DNA of 64,000 bases from Hymenobacter setariae (lineage in GTDB: Bacteria > Bacteroidota > Bacteroidia > Cytophagales > Hymenobacteraceae), in NCBI RefSeq assembly GCF_007713685.1, contig NZ_VMRJ01000004.1, positions 345,700 through 409,699 of the forward strand. Reading direction: 5' to 3'. The notes beneath the pieces were generated by a model, which saw nothing but the letters and a program-made list of their open reading frames with translations, was not told the origin of the DNA and did not search any database. The translations under genes and the position numbers were made by a program. Below are positions 61,107-64,000 of the stretch, piece by piece. The number at the start of each line of letters is the position of its first letter. Position 1 is the first letter of the stretch.

Positions 61107-62159
61107 ATGAGGCTTTTACCTGACCTAACCGACCCGCAGTATCACCAGCTAGTCGCGCCTTCGCGCCTGCACTGCTGGCTGAGCCGCTACGTGCAAGACG
61201 AGCGCGATATGCCTTTCGTCTATCTGCTGTTGCAGTTATCAAGCACGATGTTGCCGCTGGCTATACTGCTTTTTGTACCGGCGCTGCACGGCCCCGCGTG
61301 GTGGGCCGTGGCCGGTGGCTACACGCTGCTGGGCACGCTGCGCTTTAAAGGCCCCTTTGGGCTCATGCTGCATTGCACCACCCACCGGGTGCTATTCAAG
61401 AAAAAATACGCTTGGCTGAATCACTACATTCCGTGGGTGATTGGGCCGCTATTTGGGCAAACGCCCGAGTCCTACTTTACCCACCACATGGGCATGCACC
61501 ACCCGGAGAATAACCTGCCGGATGATACCAGCTCGACCATGTTTTACCAGCGCGACTCGTGGGTCGGCTTCCTGCGCTACCTAGGCGACTTTTTGGTGCT
61601 GGGCGTGGTGCGCCTGGTAGGGTATTTCACGCACCGCCACAAGACTACACTGCGCCGCCGCCTACTACGGGGCGAATTGGTATACCTAGGGGCAATCTTG
61701 GCCTTAGGTCTGGTGAACTTGCCGGCCACGCTAGTAGTGCTAGTGGCCCCGCTAGTGCTCGCGCGAGTCGTGATGATGCTGGGCAACTGGGCCCAGCACG
61801 CCTTCATCGCCCCGGAAAGCCCCGGGAATTGCTACACCAACAGCGTGACGTGCATCAATACCCGCTACAACCACAAGTGCTGGAACGACGGCTACCATAT
61901 CAGCCACCACCTCAAGCCTGCCCTGCACTGGACCGACCACCCTGCCCATTTTCGCCAAAACCTGGCGCAGTACGCCAGCAACGAGGCTATTGTGTTCGAG
62001 GGCATCCACTTCCTGCACATTTTCTGCTACCTCATGGGCCGGCGCTACGACCTGCTGGCCCGACACTTTGTGGAGCTGGCGCACCCCCAGCGTACCGAAA
62101 GCGAGGTGATGGCCTTGTTGCGCACGCGCACTCAGCGCCTGCCGCGCCTGGCAGCTTAG
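61107..62159 (+). CDS. Membrane fatty-acid desaturase
   Basis: A 350-residue di-iron membrane enzyme with His boxes HCTTHRVLFKK (box 1), HHMGMHHPENN (box 2) and HISHHLKPALHW (box 3), plus further His in WAQHAFI. Four or more hydrophobic helices surround them. It introduces a double bond into membrane acyl chains or a related lipid. It is co-transcribed with the STAS gene and lies downstream of a HisKA_3-NarL system, an arrangement that recalls B. subtilis DesK-DesR-Des. Confidence 0.88.
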   Translation: MRLLPDLTDPQYHQLVAPSRLHCWLSRYVQDERDMPFVYLLLQLSSTMLPLAILLFVPALHGPAWWAVAGGYTLLGTLRFKGPFGLMLHCTTHRVLFKKKYAWLNHYIPWVIGPLFGQTPESYFTHHMGMHHPENNLPDDTSSTMFYQRDSWVGFLRYLGDFLVLGVVRLVGYFTHRHKTTLRRRLLRGELVYLGAILALGLVNLPATLVVLVAPLVLARVVMMLGNWAQHAFIAPESPGNCYTNSVTCINTRYNHKCWNDGYHISHHLKPALHWTDHPAHFRQNLAQYASNEAIVFEGIHFLHIFCYLMGRRYDLLARHFVELAHPQRTESEVMALLRTRTQRLPRLAA

Positions 62160-62256
62160 CCTGCATCTCTTACCTTACTGTAGCCAGTCGCTCAAAAGCG
62201 AGTAGGTCACCGCTTCTCAACCTTGGTCCGTCCGCTAATCCGCCCTGCCAACGCCT

Positions 62257-63243
62257 ATGAAGTCAACTTATTCAGTTCTCCCGTCCGCTCCTGCCATGCC
62301 TGCTACCTCACCCTATACGCCTAGGCTAACTAGCCTCTATCAGCCAGCAGCGCGGCTAGCAGAGGCAAAGGATGCTGCTGTCTACCAGCAGTTGCAGGAG
62401 CTGCTGGCGCACATGCCCGTGGCAATGTACTTGCTGCGCGGCCCGATGCACGCGCTCGATTTGGTCAACTTGCCCGCCGCTGCTAGCTGGGGCTACTCAC
62501 TGGACCACGTGCGGGGCAAGCCTTTTTTTGAAGCGCTGCCCCACTTGCGCGGCCAGGGCTACGAGGTCGCCTACGCCACCGTTTGGCAAACACAGCAGGC
62601 CGTGACGTGGCGAGAAGCGCCCATCAGCAACAGGCCGCCCGGCGGGCCGGCGGTGCTGGGCTACTTCGACGTGTCTTTTCAGCCTTACTACGAAGGCCCA
62701 GGCTGCTTGGCAGGCATTCTGGTAACGAGCCACGACGTGACCGAGCAAGTGCTGGCTCGCCAACGCATGTACCACGCCACGGAAGAGCTAGCAGCCTCCA
62801 ACGCTGGCCTGGCCGACTACGTGACGGAGCTAACCCGCGCCGCCCACGCCGCCCAGGTTTATGCAGAAACGCAAGCTACCCTCTTGGCCCAACTGCTGGA
62901 GCAAGCACCGTTGGCCCTCGGCCTGCTGGTGGGGGCCGACTACGTAGTGCAAGTGTGCAACCCCAGCCTGCTAGCGCTTTGGGGGTGCACTTCGGCGCAG
63001 GTGCTACACCAGCCGCTGTTCGAGGTATTGCCCGAGCTTCAAGGCCAAGGCTTGCGGACTTTGCTCGATGAGATAAGCGGCACAGGGACAGCTGCCGTAG
63101 TGCCCCTGCCGCCTAGGTTGGGCGAGGCGGCAGGAGAACCGGTTACCTTCACGTTTCACCCGTTGCGCGCTGCACGGGGGCAGGCTATCGCCATCGCCGC
63201 CAGTGCGACGGCGAGCGAATACGAGCTAGCCCGACGGCCGTAG
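62257..63243 (+). CDS. Tandem PAS-domain protein without output domain
   Basis: A 328-residue soluble protein with two PAS domains (residues ~42-170 and ~205-320), each with the FFEALPHLRGQGYE or LFEVLPELQGQGLR pattern. The two repeats are clearly related to each other (short shared motif LPxLxGQG). A coiled linker lies between. No kinase, cyclase or DNA-binding domain. It may act as a sensor subunit for the kinase or STAS proteins in this block. Function unknown. Confidence 0.82.
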   Translation: MKSTYSVLPSAPAMPATSPYTPRLTSLYQPAARLAEAKDAAVYQQLQELLAHMPVAMYLLRGPMHALDLVNLPAAASWGYSLDHVRGKPFFEALPHLRGQGYEVAYATVWQTQQAVTWREAPISNRPPGGPAVLGYFDVSFQPYYEGPGCLAGILVTSHDVTEQVLARQRMYHATEELAASNAGLADYVTELTRAAHAAQVYAETQATLLAQLLEQAPLALGLLVGADYVVQVCNPSLLALWGCTSAQVLHQPLFEVLPELQGQGLRTLLDEISGTGTAAVVPLPPRLGEAAGEPVTFTFHPLRAARGQAIAIAASATASEYELARRP

Positions 63244-63364
63244 GCCCCCGCATAATCTAGTATTTATACGGTACGCAAAAGCCGTATCCACCACATTGTG
63301 CTTTCGCAAGAGCAAAAAGAAATTTGTGGACAAGAGCAGGTTTTACTTATTGCCCTTGTTCCTG

Positions 63365-63820
63365 ATGCTTCTAAACTCGTTATCTTTTCGCACCGGAGGG
63401 CAATGTACGCTTAGCTTAGAGCAGACTGATGGGTGGCTGCGCGCCGTTTGGTCGGGCTATATTACCTCCGACGACGCTATGAGCGGCGCTATGGATTATT
63501 TGGCGCAGGTGGGGCCCTTCCATACCCTTTATCTGCTCAATGACAACACCAATTTGCGCGGACCTTGGTTTGACTCTATTGAGTGGCTCGACCGGGTTTG
63601 GCTGCCGCAGGCTGTTCAACTAGGCCTGCGCTACATCGCTCACGTGGTGCAGGCCGACACGCACAGCGACATCCTGACGCTCACCTGCTCGGTTCCTATT
63701 ACCAATGTGCTGGAGTTGCAACTGTTTGATGACGTAGCCAGCGCCCAGGAGTGGTTGCGCGCCTGTCAGCGACCTATAAATCCACTGGCGCGGCTAAGCC
63801 AAGCCGTACGCAAACCTTAA
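63365..63820 (+). CDS. STAS/SpoIIAA-like protein
   Basis: A 151-residue protein. The frame reaches TTG 63296, but ATG 63365 starts the folded part. The alternation (LEQTDGWLRAVWSGYIT, FHTLYLLNDNTNLRG, YIAHVVQADTHSD) fits the SpoIIAA-like/STAS-SEC14 family found in Hymenobacter. No phospho-acceptor can be named. It follows the tandem PAS gene by 121 bases and may be part of the same signalling block. Confidence 0.65.
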   Translation: MLLNSLSFRTGGQCTLSLEQTDGWLRAVWSGYITSDDAMSGAMDYLAQVGPFHTLYLLNDNTNLRGPWFDSIEWLDRVWLPQAVQLGLRYIAHVVQADTHSDILTLTCSVPITNVLELQLFDDVASAQEWLRACQRPINPLARLSQAVRKP

Positions 63821-63854
63821 TGAAAATGCGCCTTAAACTAGCTGCCTGGCGCAC

Positions 63855-64000
63855 GTGCGGCGAGCCAATGGCAGCTGGCCCAGCGACTTGGCGTTTGACC
63901 GGCTGGCCTTCCTGGGGGCGCGCCACATATTCCAGCAGCACCTAACCGATGCGCGCCTGTCGCATAAGTTGACTACTAAGGCCTACGACGCCAGCGAGGA
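63855..64000 (+). CDS. Possible start of a gene cut by the right edge
   Basis: From GTG 63855 the frame is open to the edge and reads MRRANGSWPSDLAFDRLAFLGARH with good codon use (48 codons). Other frames here look random. The preceding TAA in this frame is at 63834-63836. No family recognised, and the start is uncertain. Confidence 0.35.
   Translation, partial: MRRANGSWPSDLAFDRLAFLGARHIFQQHLTDARLSHKLTTKAYDASE

Overview
The window looks like a chromosomal stretch of a Hymenobacter-like member of the Bacteroidota (Cytophagales). The grounds are a SusC/SusD pair, a PUL with GH92 and GH125 enzymes, promoter boxes of the Bacteroidota type (TTG - TAnnTTTG), almost no Shine-Dalgarno sequences, many PAS-histidine kinases, and high GC. 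No rRNA, tRNA or CRISPR was recognised. A striking base-level signature is the hexamer CCTAGG. I count about 19 copies in the first 10 kb by eye, against about 3 expected at 60% GC. It is absent from the one clearly foreign segment.

Layout. (1) 1-3282: end of a surface-polysaccharide cluster (partial protein, deacetylase-like protein, flippase). (2) 3354-13944: housekeeping and sensory genes, including a stand-alone PAS protein, an APC amino-acid permease behind a SAM-I riboswitch, an HD hydrolase, a GT2, a DUF1571 protein, a 2,4-dienoyl-CoA-reductase-type SDR, a YeeZ-like SDR, a BaiN-type flavoprotein and a DUF2383 helical-bundle protein. (3) 14259-16859: RGG-tailed DEAD-box helicase and cold-shock protein, both with long leaders. 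(4) 17135-25490: thioesterase, AddA/RecB-like helicase-nuclease, subtilisin, YitT and MOSC proteins. (5) 25513-38983: alpha-mannan utilisation locus, comprising a LacI regulator, two GH92 mannosidases, SusC, SusD, a basic-secretory-type metallopeptidase and a GH125 exo-alpha-1,6-mannosidase. (6) 39151-42112: thioredoxin-reductase-like enzyme, an unexplained promoter followed by four hairpins, and a PAS histidine kinase. (7) 42499-46757: a DUF2461 gene cut off in its conserved motif, followed by a plasmid-derived insertion with tyrosine recombinase, broken Rep_3 initiator, small ORFs and a serine recombinase. (8) 46775-53697: PAS kinase, lipase-like hydrolase, glycosyltransferase, LEA-2 protein, MFS transporter and HAD phosphatase. 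(9) 54056-63820: a sensory block with a stand-alone CheB, a 1513-residue CheB-CheR-PAS-GAF-histidine kinase, a NarL-type regulator, a STAS protein, a fatty-acid desaturase, a tandem PAS protein and a second STAS-like protein.

How the genes work together. In the PUL, SusC/SusD import mannan fragments, GH92 enzymes trim side chains, GH125 attacks the alpha-1,6 backbone, the metallopeptidase may open the protein part of mannoproteins, and LacI probably senses the released sugar. In the sensory block, the kinase and NarL regulator sit beside a desaturase, an arrangement that recalls DesK-DesR-Des but with methyl-esterase and methyl-transferase-like domains on the kinase. Intergenic regions repeatedly hold very long near-perfect hairpins, several of them acting as two-way terminators.
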